A stretch of 30,815 nt of DNA, taken from contig NW_004087602.1 of NCBI RefSeq assembly GCF_000220395.1, forward strand, positions 1 through 30,815, written 5' to 3'. Positions 12,382 through 23,300 of this stretch are shown in pieces (position 1 is the stretch's first letter; every line of letters starts with the position of its first letter). Origin of the DNA: Ichthyophthirius multifiliis. Taxonomy: Eukaryota; Ciliophora; Oligohymenophorea; Hymenostomatida. A program made the translations under genes and the position numbers. Under the pieces are notes generated by a model, which worked only from the letters and a program-made list of their open reading frames with translations, ran no database searches and was not told the origin of the DNA.

Positions 12382-13731
12382 TATAAATAAAAAATTATTA
12401 CCTGAATCATCTGCATCTTATATAAGTATTTATTAAAGTTCAATAATTTATTATTTATTAAATTTAATTTTTTATTTTTTTTTTTTTCCTTATGGAAAAA
12501 TTTAAGGAATAATTTCTTCTGAATCAGAATTTACATTGGCAATATTTTTATTATAAATTTCATCGATTTAAACTCCTTATTATTTTAATAATAATAATAA
12601 TTTAAGTGTTTATTTTTCTTTGTCTTTCATTTAATTTAATTAGTTTTATTATTCTAATATAAATTCTCTTAACAATTCGTTTTCACGGAAAGTTTCTATT
12701 GATTAAATATTTCCGTTTTAATCACAAATAGTAATAATATCATTTGCAATTTTTTATTTTTTTTCTCTTTTTTCAGTTTATGTTTCTTTTGTAATTGTTT
12801 ATTTTTTTTTCTCAAGTTCTTTTATTTTTTATTGGGTTATTTCTTTTTCATTTTCCATATTTTTAAATATTTCTTAAATTTTTAAAGAAAATTATTAAAT
12901 AGATTATATATATTTAGGAAAAAAAAATGACATTTTTTCAAAAATTTCAATTATTTTATTTTTTTAATAAAAACAATCTTTAGTATTTATATTTTAGATT
13001 AAATTTTATAAAATGGAATTATTTTCTTAATTTTTTAAAGGAGTATTATTACATATTTTTTTATTTGAAATATTGTTTTTTTCGAGGGTTTTTTAAACTA
13101 AACCTGTTTTTTTTTAATTTTCTTAAATGTTTTTTTGAGAATATGAAAAAGTTGAAAGAATAAGCTGTTTTTGTATTATTTTTTGTATGTTTTTGTTCTC
13201 TTGAGATGTATTTTTTTACTTTTAAAGGAAAAAAGGAAATTTATCGATGTTTTAAGTTAAAATACTGCTCTTATGATCTGAATTATTTTAACTAAAAGCC
13301 TTATTTTATTTATTTTTTTTCCTTTTTTCTAATGTAATATTATATTTAATTAAATTTATTTGATTTAAATGGCTTTATTTATCTATATAATTGTAAGCCA
13401 AAGGCTTTTAGGTTCAATTTTAGGGCTTTACGGATGCAAATTTGGCTGTTGAATGGTTTAGTTTTTAAATTTTTTGCTTATATTGGTTTAAATCTATAAT
13501 TTTAGAGTCATTACAGTTATATATTTTGTGACTTTCGTTTATTATATTAGTATTTGAATTATATGTACTATTATTATTTGAGATTTTTTTGGAAATATTA
13601 TTCATTTTATTTTCTTTATTATTTTTTGGATTTATTATTTATTTTAAACCAATTATACTTGAATAATTTTTTTTTTCTTAGGCTTTTTTTAAATAACTGT
13701 TTAGAAATGTGTAGTTGTTTTCCAATTCCAT
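11888..13731 (-). CDS. Coiled-coil protein of unknown function
   Basis: ATG at 13729-13731, TGA at 11888-11890. The likely first exon is 13432-13731. A 27-nt intron (13405-13431) removes an in-frame TGA. The reading then runs through 12402-13404 and, after intron 12325-12401, 11888-12324; about 580 codons in all. The N-terminus is Asn/Ser-rich and probably disordered. The middle has a charged coil (ITQQKIKELEKKKQTI) followed by a region around NDIITICDQNGNI and RENELLREFILEQQNQL. After the 77-nt intron come DESSFGFYGKPTQRSES and a C-terminal coil in which KxTQQQLN occurs twice about 20 residues apart. Frame slips occur in A runs near 13105-13119 and 12478-12490. I recognise no named domain. 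Coiled-coil and low-complexity composition suggest a structural or scaffold protein, which is inference only. Confidence 0.6.
13405..13431 (-). other. Putative 27-nt intron carrying an in-frame TGA
   Basis: On the minus strand the stretch begins GTAAAG and ends AAAAG. Its length is a multiple of three, and its only in-frame stop is the TGA near its middle. Removing it joins KFAS to PLAYNYIDK without a frame change. The flanks are protein-like in the same frame for over 80 codons on each side. A single in-frame TGA in the gene is the alternative reading. Confidence 0.5.
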
Positions 13732-15398
13732 ATTTATTTATTTTTAAGAATATTTTTGTTTTTTTTTTTTAAATGATATATATATATATATTTAATTAAT
13801 AAAAAAAATTATTTTATTTTTTTAAATTTAATCATTCTACATATTATGCATATTTTATAAAAATAATTATATATTATATAAATTTTATATTAAAATATTA
13901 AATTATCTAATTATCTTTTTCATTTTTTTTTTAATTGTCTAAATATTTTAATTTTAAAATAAAACAAAATATTATATATTGCATTATATATATATATATA
14001 TATACATATATATATTTATACATATAAATATATATATTATTATTTTATTTTAAATTTTTTATTTTTGCATTATTTTATTTAGTCTATTTAAATTGTCAAC
14101 AGTATTTTTTTTATTTTTAAAAAAGAATTTTCTTTAATAAATAATTGCATTTGCTTTTAAAATCTAAAATATATTAATTGTTAGTCTTTTTTTATTTTCA
14201 TAGCTATCTTATATAATAAAATTCGATTAATTATATTTAATACAAGTATTTCTTTTAAAATTAAATAAATGCATTGTATAAACATTTATAATATTGGCTT
14301 TAAACATGCTATTTAAAATCAAACTAATTATCTCATTTTTCAATAAAATTGGCTTAACAGTTCTTTATTTTTATGATTTTTTTGATATATTTATTAAAGT
14401 AAATTATATGGAATATTATAAATTTAATTTTAATTTTTCCGAATTGTCTTTTTAAACTATTTAACAAAAAAATGAATAATGTTTTTTTTTTGATTTAATG
14501 TTTAAAACAAAAATAGAGAAAAGTAATAAATGAAATGACTAAGTAATTATTTTATTACTTATTTTATAGTTTTCTGTTAGTGTATTATTATTTGAATTAT
14601 GTCTATTTTATTTATTTAAGACAATTTCGGAGAAATTATTTATTTTTCTTTTTTTTATGGATTTGATATTATTTTTTTTAAAAGAATTAAATTATTAAAT
14701 ATTGTTTAATATTATTTAGAAAATTTTAAATATTATTTATTCAAATAAATTTTATTTATTGATATATACTAATTTATTTCAATTTTTAATATTAAAAATA
14801 ATTTTATTTATCTTTTTTAATCTTACTATTAATTTGTAATTTTATTTTATTTTTATTTTTTTACTATTATTTAATATTAGTTTCTTATTTAATAAAAAAT
14901 ATAAAAAAATTATTTGTTTTATATCTTTATATTAATAAAAATGTTAATATCTTAAAAGAATTTTAATAAGATTAAATATAATATATTAATTAAATTAATT
15001 TATTTAAACATAATTTAAATTTTTAATATTATATATTTAATAAATTTATTCTACTACATTAATAATATAAATATTATTTTAAAAATAAAATAAGATATTA
15101 TTTAATATTATTTTTTGCTTATTTACCTTTAATAATAATATTTTTTGATTCTAATAATTTGTTTTTTAATTTTTAATGCTTTTAAAACTAAAAATTTAAG
15201 TTAAAAATCAAATTTATAAATTATATATATAAATATATATAATTTAAAAAATACTTATTTATTTATTTAAAATTATATAAAATAATATAATTAATTATTA
15301 AAACATTTTTATTAAAAATAATAAATATATATAAAATTTAAAACCACAAAATATTTATAAACTTAGTAAAAAAAAACTTATAATAATTATATTATATG
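13732..15398. other. AT-rich region, one weak gene candidate inside
   Basis: Mostly homopolymer and TA-rich sequence. The part at about 14060-14640 is slightly richer in G and C and holds the minus-strand open frame listed next. The rest (14640-15398) shows nothing I can support. Confidence 0.5.
14060..14480 (-). CDS. Possible gene or gene remnant, unknown
   Basis: Minus-strand frame open under the ciliate code for at least 130 codons with a protein-like mix: KDNSEKLKLNLQYS, then KQRTVKPILLKNEIIS, then an ending that includes TVDNLNRLNKIMQK. It uses TAA/TAG as Gln a few times. No start codon or upstream exon can be fixed, and the end runs into a TA microsatellite near 14000-14040, so both boundaries are approximate. 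I recognise no family. It lies between the coiled-coil gene (same strand, downstream) and a long empty region. Chance openness cannot be excluded, because only TGA terminates here. Confidence 0.3.
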
Positions 15399-16088
15399 AA
15401 TTCGTAAAATTATGATAAATCTTCTAAGAAATAGTTGATTATAATATTCTTAATTAAATTATTTTTCTATTGAAAATTTTAGAAAATTTAAAGTAACCTA
15501 AGTCATATTTTTATATAACTATTTAAAAATCATTAAAATGGCTATAAATGGTTTTTTATAAATGAACTTATTGCGAATATGAATTTCATATAACCGTATT
15601 AGATCCTTTATAAATAGTTGCTGAATATATAAGAATAACTCCAATAATTTTTTAAATAATTGAATTTCTTCAACCATATTAATAATTCGAATAGAAGATT
15701 TAAAATATTAATAGAAATACACTGAATACTTTTTTGATTACTATAAAATTAGAATAACATATTTAAATTTGATTTAAGATAAATAATAGATGATAAAGTA
15801 AATGCGACTCAAGGCTTAAAATAAATTTTATTACATACATAGTAATCTAAAATGCTTCTAACAAATTCTTGTTTTAATATTGTTTAAATCAATAGAATAT
15901 TACTAATAATTAATACCAATATAAAAACTATTTAATAATTAATTTAAAAATGCAATAAATACAACTATAAATTAAGACAGTAATAAATGAAATTCAATAA
16001 AATAAAGATAATAATGGATAAAATAAATGATATTTAATATTTATGTAAGTTAGTATTTGCTCTTTTATACTATTAATCTTGGTCTTGA
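15399..16088 (+). pseudogene. Possible decayed or unresolved gene, unknown
   Basis: The plus strand from ATG 15399 carries blocks that look coded but do not join in one frame. The first is a short MNSQNYDKSSKKQ start; the second contains KSLKWLQMVFYK; the third, after an in-frame TGA at 15563-15565, contains TYCEYEFHITVLDPLQIV and IIEFLQPYQQFEQ; the last runs from NATQGLKQILL to a TGA at 16086-16088. The blocks contain W, C, H and P, unlike chance frames in this background. The breaks are not at homopolymers, unlike those in the sound genes nearby, so real decay or unrecognised introns are likelier here than sequencing slips. No family recognised. Confidence 0.35.
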
Positions 16089-16523
16089 ATTAACTAAAAA
16101 ATAATAAACTAAAATATTAAAGTATTAATATATATTATTATTAAGTCTAGTTATTTGTTATTAAATATTTATATTATTAAGCTTACAAAAATATTTTTTT
16201 AATTATATAATATGATGAAATTTCACTTTTTATATTCCACGATTAATTCTATATTTTATATAAAAAACATATTTTTATATACAAATTATAAAATCAATAA
16301 ATATTTTACTAAATATAATAAAATTATATAGTTTATTAAAAATAAAAATAGAGTATTTATTTTAAATAATATTATGTTATGTATATACATACTATTTTAT
16401 TTATAATATATAATTTAATAACCCTTACTTATTTCTATTCTTTACGTTTATTCTTTTTTGTTTGTTTATAGTTTAATTAATATATATATATATATATATA
16501 TATTCTGATAGTAAAAATTAAAC
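16089..16523. other. Intergenic, no gene seen
   Basis: AT-rich spacer with a (TA)n run at about 16482-16502 just beyond the stop codon of the hydrolase gene. No coding or RNA signal noticed. Confidence 0.6.
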
Positions 16524-17600
16524 TCAAATTCTTTTCAAAATCCATTCAGAAATAATAAATTTGTATTCCTGAATTTCCGGTTCTAAAGGAATCCCATGCC
16601 ACATTTCTTATTTAAAAATAATTTCTTTATCAATACTCCCACATTTTTAAATTAAAATATTCCCCACTTAAGGATCTACTAATTTATCCATTCCTCCTTA
16701 AAATACAATAAAAGGAACTTTAAAATCTTTTAAATAATCTTAACAATAATTCATATATTCAACTATATTTTTTATAGTTCCTGCCCGTAATCCTTAATTA
16801 TTATATAAAGAACCTTCTTTGTATAATAAATTATATACATTAATATTTCTATGTGTACTAAAACTTTTTCTATTATCAGGTGTTACCTTTTTTTAAATTA
16901 TAAAAAAAAAAAAAAAAAATTACTTTTATTTTTGGATAAATTTTTGCTAAATTTTTCACAAAAAAAATAGATCTTTTAAAATTAAAAGGATGATTTTTTA
17001 AAGCTGGTGCAAGAAATATAATTCCTTTGAAATTTTTTTCGTTTTTTAAGCCTAAATCGAATGCAGTGAGTCCTCCTAAAGAAAATCCGCATAAAAATAA
17101 AGGCTTTTCTGGATACATTTCTTTAATATTGTTTACAAAGTTCTCTGCGTCTTTTATATGTAATTAAATGTCATGTATATATCCTATTAAGCCTTAGCTT
17201 TTTCCATGTCCTTTAAAATCAAATGCACATACTTCAATATTTTATGATGATAAATGTTCTGCTATGTGTGCTTAAAGTCCCGAATGCCAATTCATGCCGT
17301 GAAATACTAAACAAATTGCTTTAGGGGGCTAAACTTTAGATTTGTATCTATATGTATGTAGTTTGTATTCGTTTATATCATTTTTATATTCTTTTTGAAT
17401 GCTTTTAAATTCTAAAAAATTTTCTTCGGGGTATTGATGATGTTTTAATGGAACTTCAGTATTTAAATAAGGTTTGCTTTTGAGAATTTTTTTGTAATGT
17501 TATTTTTCAGTTTTAGTGAGTTTTTGTGGAAAGAATTTAGTTTTTTTTTTAATGTTTAAAATACCGAGTTTTAAGAAAATAATGATAATAATTTCTTCAT
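16524..17600 (-). CDS. Alpha/beta hydrolase, monoacylglycerol-lipase type
   Basis: Serine hydrolase that most likely cleaves monoacylglycerols or similar lipid esters. Exons 16924-17600 and 16524-16886, with a 37-nt intron at 16887-16923. Seen in order: the oxyanion-hole motif VFHGMNWHSG, then FDFKGHGKSQG, the nucleophile elbow GFSLGGLTAFDLG (Ser codon 17080-17082), APALKNHP, FQGGMDKLVD with the Asp at 16686-16688, and MWHGIPLEPE with the His at 16596-16598. The catalytic triad is therefore complete and correctly spaced. Length is about 346 residues, slightly above the family norm because of an N-terminal extension. The start is uncertain: ATG 17598-17600 reaches the body of the protein only if one base of a 10-A run (about 17540-17549) is an error. 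The other frame gives a hydrophobic IIIIIFLKLGIL segment, which would be a membrane anchor. TGA at 16524-16526. Same strand as SmE upstream. Confidence 0.92.
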
Positions 17601-18025
17601 TTTTTTCAAAAAAAAAAAATTAAATACTTTTATTAATAAATAAAAGTAAAATATAAGTTTATTTTTATAATTTTATATTTAAAAAAAATAAAATATGTTT
17701 AATTATTTACAAAAGAATTGTATTTTTTACTTAAAAAGAACAAAAGAAGAAATGTAAACATATATTATATTATATTTTATAATAAATTTTAATTTATAAA
17801 ATAAAAATTATTCAAACATTGTTTTTTGTTTAATTATAGTTTATATGATTATTAATAAATTATATTTATTTTTAAATATAAAAATAATTTAAATTATATG
17901 TGTATCCAATAATAAATTTATTTTAAAGATTTAATTTTAGAAATAATTCAAATTTTTGACAAAAGAAGAAAATATAAATATCCACTTTATATATAATATA
18001 TATAAACAAAATTCACATGACAACT
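17601..18025. other. Intergenic between co-oriented minus-strand genes
   Basis: AT-rich spacer of about 425 bp holding the 3' end of SmE and the promoter of the hydrolase gene. A short Phe/Leu-rich open frame near 17650-17755 (-) might be a 5' exon of the hydrolase, but no convincing splice joins it. Confidence 0.5.
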
Positions 18026-18439
18026 TCACTAATAAAAAATAAATATAAATAAATGTAACTAAGTTTATTTCTTAATTTACTCCAGATTCCTTATTAAGCA
18101 AATGTTCTCTCCTTTAAGCAGTATTTTTCCTAAGTCTTTTTTTAGTTCGCTTTTGTATCACTATATTTAAAAAATATAAAAAATGTTTTATTTTTCATAT
18201 TAAAAAATACACTTCAATTGCTTCATCAATAACCATATTCATATATTCATCAAAGCCCTTTTTTTTTTTTTTTTTTTTTTATTGTGCATATTTATATTTT
18301 GCACTATTACAACAATTTTTCCTTCAAGTTTTAAGTCAGTATTCTCATACAACCATATTTAGACACGTACAGATTTTTGTAAAAAACCAAAAATAGTCGT
18401 TAATGGGTTTGTAATTGTCTTTGTGAATTTTTTACTCAT
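18026..18439 (-). CDS. SNRPE: Small nuclear ribonucleoprotein E (SmE)
   Basis: One of the seven Sm-ring proteins that bind the U-rich Sm site of spliceosomal snRNAs. ATG 18437-18439; exons 18311-18439, 18211-18257 and 18026-18149 give 100 codons (human SmE is 92 aa). Sm1 motif: NPLTTIFGFLQ, then VRVQIWLYENTDLKLEGKIV, GFDEYMNMVIDEAIEV. Sm2 motif: LGKILLKGENICLI. The conserved D-E-Y-M-N and the K-G-x-N RNA-binding signature are present. Intron 18258-18310 contains a 22-T run on the plus strand. The second intron's 3' site is ambiguous: joining at 18149 keeps frame but gives a short loop (EVELKK), while AG at 18161 would put TGA in frame. The C-terminus carries about 20 extra residues rich in Phe and Gln before TGA 18026-18028. 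Confidence 0.93.
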
Positions 18440-19473
18440 TTTTTTTTTATGAGACACAAATAATATATATTTTTTATTTAAAATATATATTTTTATATAT
18501 AATATATAAAAAAAAATATTAAATATTCAATTAAATATTATTATTATTAAATATATAATATAAATTATATATTTATAAAGTATAATATTAATTTTTTTAT
18601 TATTCATTAAAATTTAATTAATTTTTTATATTTTATATCATTTTAAATTTTATATATAAAAAATAAATATTTATTAATTATTTAACTATATTTTAAATAT
18701 ATTATTTGTTTAATATTAGAAAAATAAATTAATTTTCAAATTAAAGATTAATAAGATTTTTTATATATATGTATATATATATATATTACTAAATAAATTT
18801 TTTATTAGTTTTTTTATTATGTATTATTAGTTTATATTTTATATTATATAATTTATATAAAAAATAATATGAAATATTTTATTTTATATAAATAGATTTA
18901 TTCTTTTGTTAAATAATTTAATTTTAAATAATTATTAGATTATATTTATGTCATTCATTTTTTTTTTATTCTAGATTATTCTTAACTTTTTAATAAAAAA
19001 ATATATCTACACAATTATATTTTTTTTTTCAAAAAAATTAATATTATAAATTTGATAATTATTTAAATATCAAAAATATAAGAATTTAATAAAAAAAAAA
19101 GAATATAGTTTTTGCTTTCTAGAAAATTAAGAAATAATAATAGGTATTTATTTTGCTAAAAGTTTTATTTAATTAATTATTCTATTATTCTTTTATATAT
19201 AAATTAAACGATCACACGTTTCATTTAAAATGATATAAACTTAAATATAATATATTATAAATATGAATTATTTATTTAACTGTATACAATGAAATTCAAT
19301 ATTAATGCATATAATAAAACCATCTAAAATATTATAATTTATACATATATAAACTTCAAAAAAAAAAAAAAATTAATCAAACACTAAAAAATTATAAAGG
19401 GAAATTTAAAAAAAGAAAATATATAAAAATAAATATATATATATACAATTTAATTATTAAAAAAGAAAATAAA
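18440..19473. other. Long divergent intergenic region
   Basis: About 1.03 kb between the start codons of SmE (-) and the kinase gene (+). It is almost pure A/T with short TA repeats; no gene or RNA recognised. It must contain both promoters. Confidence 0.6.
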
Positions 19474-21801
19474 ATGAATATATTATTTTCTTTATTTAAT
19501 TAATTATTTGAATAATTTTCATAAGAAAATATTTTAAATTATATAATAACAAAGCAGAATATAATAGCCATATTTTTAATATACTTAGCATACAGTCTTG
19601 GTTTAAAAAAAGGTACAAAAATAAACCTAGAATCTAGTTAAATAAAAAAGAATAGAGAAAACATATAAGAAAGCTCTGAAAAAACAAGACATTAAGATTA
19701 TTTTTCAGAAATATCATCAAATTAAGATAAATCAGTGACAAATTCTGATATTTCAACTGAAGGAAATAAACAAGATTTAAAAACCAAGAAAAAAATATAC
19801 AAAGAGGATTTAAGTAGAAAAACTGAAAGCGAGAATCCAAATGAGTAAACTTCAATTGAAAGTGGTAATTCTTAATCTAAGGAGATGTAGATAATACCAT
19901 ATAATAATGGAAAAATATAGGAAAACAATTTAATTACTAAAAAAAATACTTGTAATATTTTAGATTTACCTGGATAATAATTAACAGATGAAAGTGAAGA
20001 AGAACTTTTTAAAGAATAATGCAGATTTAAAGCTTAGCCAATTTAAAAAAAGGCTGATTTGAAAATAGAATTTGAAGAAGATCATAAAAATGGGATTTTT
20101 AGAAAAATAGAAACGAAATAAATAATCGTTGATTATTAATAAACAGAAGAAGTTATATAGGAAATTTAATAATATAAAGTTTCTTTTGCAGAATAGTTTC
20201 CAATTAAAGATTTGAAGAAAAAAGGGTATTTGTAGTAGTAAATAAAAGGGCTTAAATTATAGTCGGTGAGAAATTATAATTGTAATCAAAAAATGATACT
20301 TATTGATTAATAGTTAGTTTAATAATAGATTATTAATCCTAATTTTAATTTTTAATAGTAAAATATTCTCACTTAAATTATACCATTGTTTGATGTTTCG
20401 TCACATTAACAATATTTAGATACTGGAAAATTTAAAAAGTTCTTTGAAGTAATTGAAGAATTAGGAAGAGGAGGTTTTGGTAGAGTATATAAAGCTATGT
20501 GTAAAGTTGAATAAAAAATATATGCAATTAAATAAATTGCAGTACCTTTTGAACCTGGTTAAAATCCAACAGAACATAAATATTATAGAGAAGTAAAAAG
20601 TATGAACAGTCTTAATCATCCAAATATTGTTAGGTATTTATTTTTATTTTTTTAGAATTTAAATATATATTTATTTATGTATATTTTTTTTTAGTTATAA
20701 TACAAGTTGGTGGGAAGAATGTGATGATGATATGATGAATCAATTATAACTTTTTATTTAAAATTAAAATATTAGTAATGCAAGTAGTTTTGAAGCTTAG
20801 GTTAATAATAATAAAAGTAATCATCATTATTAGATTAGTAATGAAAAAACATCGAATAATTATAATGAAAGTGTCCAGGTTTCTTGCATTGAATGGGAAT
20901 AAACTAATGAAAATAAAAACAATTTAAATGAAAGTTAGAGTAACTCATAATTAATTGATAAAATTACTAAAATGGAATCGGATTCTTAAGATTAATATTA
21001 CTATTAAGAATAATAATAAAGTAAATACAGCGCTATTCATATAACAAAATAATCCAAAATTTTAGCATTATTTATATAAGTACTTATATAAATTTTTATT
21101 TTATTATTTCTTTTTTTCAAATATAGTTTGAATATTGTTCTGGAAAAACATTAAGAAATTATTTTGAAGAATCAAAAGTAAAAATGACTTCAAAAGAAGC
21201 TTTTTTTTATTTTCTTAAATACTAGAAGGAGTCAATTATTTGCACAAAAGTGGTTTTATACATAGAGATTTGAAGTAAATTTTTTTTTTTATATTATATA
21301 TATATATATTTTATATTAAAATTTTTAAATTAGGCCTTCAAATATATTACTATAAAATAGAATAATAAAAATAGGAGATTTTGGGTTATCCATATAAAAA
21401 AAAGAAAAATACATTAAGAAAATTATAATGAGTAGCATTTACCTGAATTAAATAAATAAAACTCTTTGAGTAATATACATACAGGAAATGTTGGAACTCC
21501 TTTTTATATGCCTCCTGAATAATAAAATATGACAGGATATTATGATGAAAAGATAGATGTATATTCTTTAGGAATTATTCTGTTAGAAATTATTTATAAA
21601 ATGTAAACTTATCATGAAAGATTGATAACTGTAAATTAACTTAAAGAAAAGAGATAATTACCTAATGAATTGTATAAAGAATATAAATATGCCTGTAAAT
21701 TAATTTTGAATATGACTAATAAATTACCTAAAGATAGACAGAATACAGAATAAATCTTGTAGTCGAAAATTTATAACGATTGGAAAAAATCAGTTTAATG
21801 A
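19474..21801 (+). CDS. eIF2-alpha-kinase-like protein kinase with N-terminal membrane segment (PERK-like topology)
   Basis: Ser/Thr kinase; by family resemblance it would phosphorylate eIF2-alpha to damp translation under stress. Exons 19474-20633, 20695-21079, 21127-21274, 21334-21801; about 720 codons. Residues about 28-44 (NIIAIFLIYLAYSLGL) are a hydrophobic segment with only about 27 residues before it. A charged, Ser/Glu/Gln-rich region of roughly 280 residues follows. Kinase motifs: LGRGGFGRVYKA, YAIKQI, EHKYYREVKSMNSLNHPNIV, then YNTSWWEE before a roughly 110-residue low-complexity insert, FEYCSGKTLRNYF, IHRDLKPSN (HRD at 21261-21269), DFG at 21377-21385, GTPFYMPPE and DVYSLGIILLEI. 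The insert between beta4 and beta5 and the EYCxGxTLR motif are typical of PERK/GCN2/HRI kinases. One-base slips lie in the 8-T run near 21204-21211 and in an A run at 21419-21423. All catalytic residues are present. The PERK assignment rests on topology only. Confidence 0.87.
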
Positions 21802-22208
21802 GAAATTATTTTTATTTATTTTTATACTCTTTTTTTTGTTAATTAAGTCTTTTTTAATGATTTTTTTTTAATCTTATTGATTAATTATTTTTATTATCTA
21901 TAATATTTTTATATATATTATTATTTCAATAAGTTTATTTTTCTTTTTTTTAAATAATAAAAAAAACTTATATTTCGAAGTTAAATGGATTTTTATTTTT
22001 ATATTTAAAAATCATAAGTAATTATAGTTTTATTATTTTTTTTAATATAACTATTAAATTGATATATTTAAAGCATATTTTATTTTATTTAAAGTTTACA
22101 GAAAAAAATTAAATAAAATAAATTTATTTTTTAAGATAAACCTATAAAACAAAAATATTTAAAAATTTTTAAAGACTAATAATTATTTCTAAAATAAATA
22201 TATTATTT
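21802..22208. other. Intergenic, no gene seen
   Basis: AT-rich spacer between two plus-strand genes, T-rich at first and then A-rich. No open frame with convincing composition. Confidence 0.6.
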
Positions 22209-22902
22209 ATGAAAAGCAAATTTAAATAAATTCAAATAAAAAATAAAAGAATATAAAAAAATTCAATCACAAAAACCTTTAGAGAAAAATTATACTTAAA
22301 TTTAACAAAAAAATAAAATTTAAAAATTATTTTTAGATATTAAAAATTATAAAGATATAGAAATTTAATAATAAAAAAATATATTAAAGGATAAAAAGTT
22401 TTTTTTTTTTCAGATAGTTTATCAAATAGCTTTTTAAAAAAAAATAAAAAGTTGGAAAAGTAAAAATATTTATATTGAAAGATTAGAAAATCTAATCTTT
22501 ATAAATAAAGAAATTTAATTTATATTATTTTTTAAGTAAACTTTAATAAAGATATTAAATTTGAAATTAATCAAATTCATAAAAAAAAAAAATAGTTTTT
22601 AGCTAATTAGCTAAATAATTTAATAATATTTAAGAAAATAAATGAAGTTAATATACTAAAAATTCTGAATAAAACAAAATTTAATCTAATACAAAATCAA
22701 CTATTAATATTAAAAATATTGAAAAACATTATAAAAATAATAATTAAAAACCTAAATTTTAGGATTATTATAATAATTTCTAATTCCAGTTTATAGGTAG
22801 AAAATTAAAACTTTATTTATATCATTAGAAGATGATATATTATTGAAAATTCCGGATGCGAGTTTATCACTTCAATTTAATGTATATATAAAAGATTATT
22901 GA
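22209..22902 (+). CDS. Small Lys/Ile-rich protein, unknown function
   Basis: ATG 22209-22211 opens a frame with no TGA for over 150 codons. It reads as a basic, helical, Lys/Ile/Gln-rich protein, with for example KSWKSKNIYIERLENLIF and QLISQIIQQYLRKQ. One base of the A5 run at about 22661-22665 must be ignored to stay in frame. The next part is Asn/Gln/Lys-rich, and a 32-nt intron (22797-22828) joins FQFQFI to a clearly coded end, DDILLKIPDASLSLQFNVY, closing at TGA 22900-22902. The total is about 220 residues. No family recognised. The C-terminal 30 residues are the most protein-like part; the upstream part is uncertain and may hold a missed intron. Confidence 0.5.
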
Positions 22903-23300
22903 ATTAATTTTTGTTTGTTTGTAAAAATAAGATAATTAAATAAGAGCTTTTCTATTAATTTTTATATTTTAAAAATATAAGAAAATTATATTAATATTTT
23001 TTATTTTATTAAAAAATATATTATTAATAATTTTCATATAATTATGTTTAAAAGTATAAAAAATAAAAAATTTATTTTATTTTATATCATGTTATTTTTT
23101 AAACAAAAATTTTTTGGTTTAAATTTGTATAAAAAAATAAAAAATAAAATTCGATAAGAAAAAAAAAAATGTAAATAAAAATATTATTAATGCAAAATTA
23201 ATTTATAATATTTAGGTAAAACAATTAATTTAATATTAATTAAATACTTTTAAATAATTAAAATTAGAATTTTACAACTAATTTAAATAAAACTCAAGAA
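22903..23300. other. Intergenic, no gene seen
   Basis: AT-rich spacer upstream of the NF-YC gene, presumably its promoter; no motif identified. Confidence 0.6.

Noticed and set aside
13554-13772. Standard-code plus-strand frame of 72 codons
   Set aside because: It is the antisense shadow of the first exon of the minus-strand coiled-coil gene; its Phe/Tyr/Leu-rich product only mirrors Lys/Asn/Gln codons.
16876-17118. Separate small lipase-like gene of 80 codons
   Set aside because: It is only the middle of the hydrolase gene, cut off at both ends when TAA/TAG are taken as stops and the intron is read through.
19634-19855. Minus-strand frame of 73 codons
   Set aside because: Antisense to the Ser/Glu/Gln-rich linker of the kinase gene, which is in a well-supported frame.
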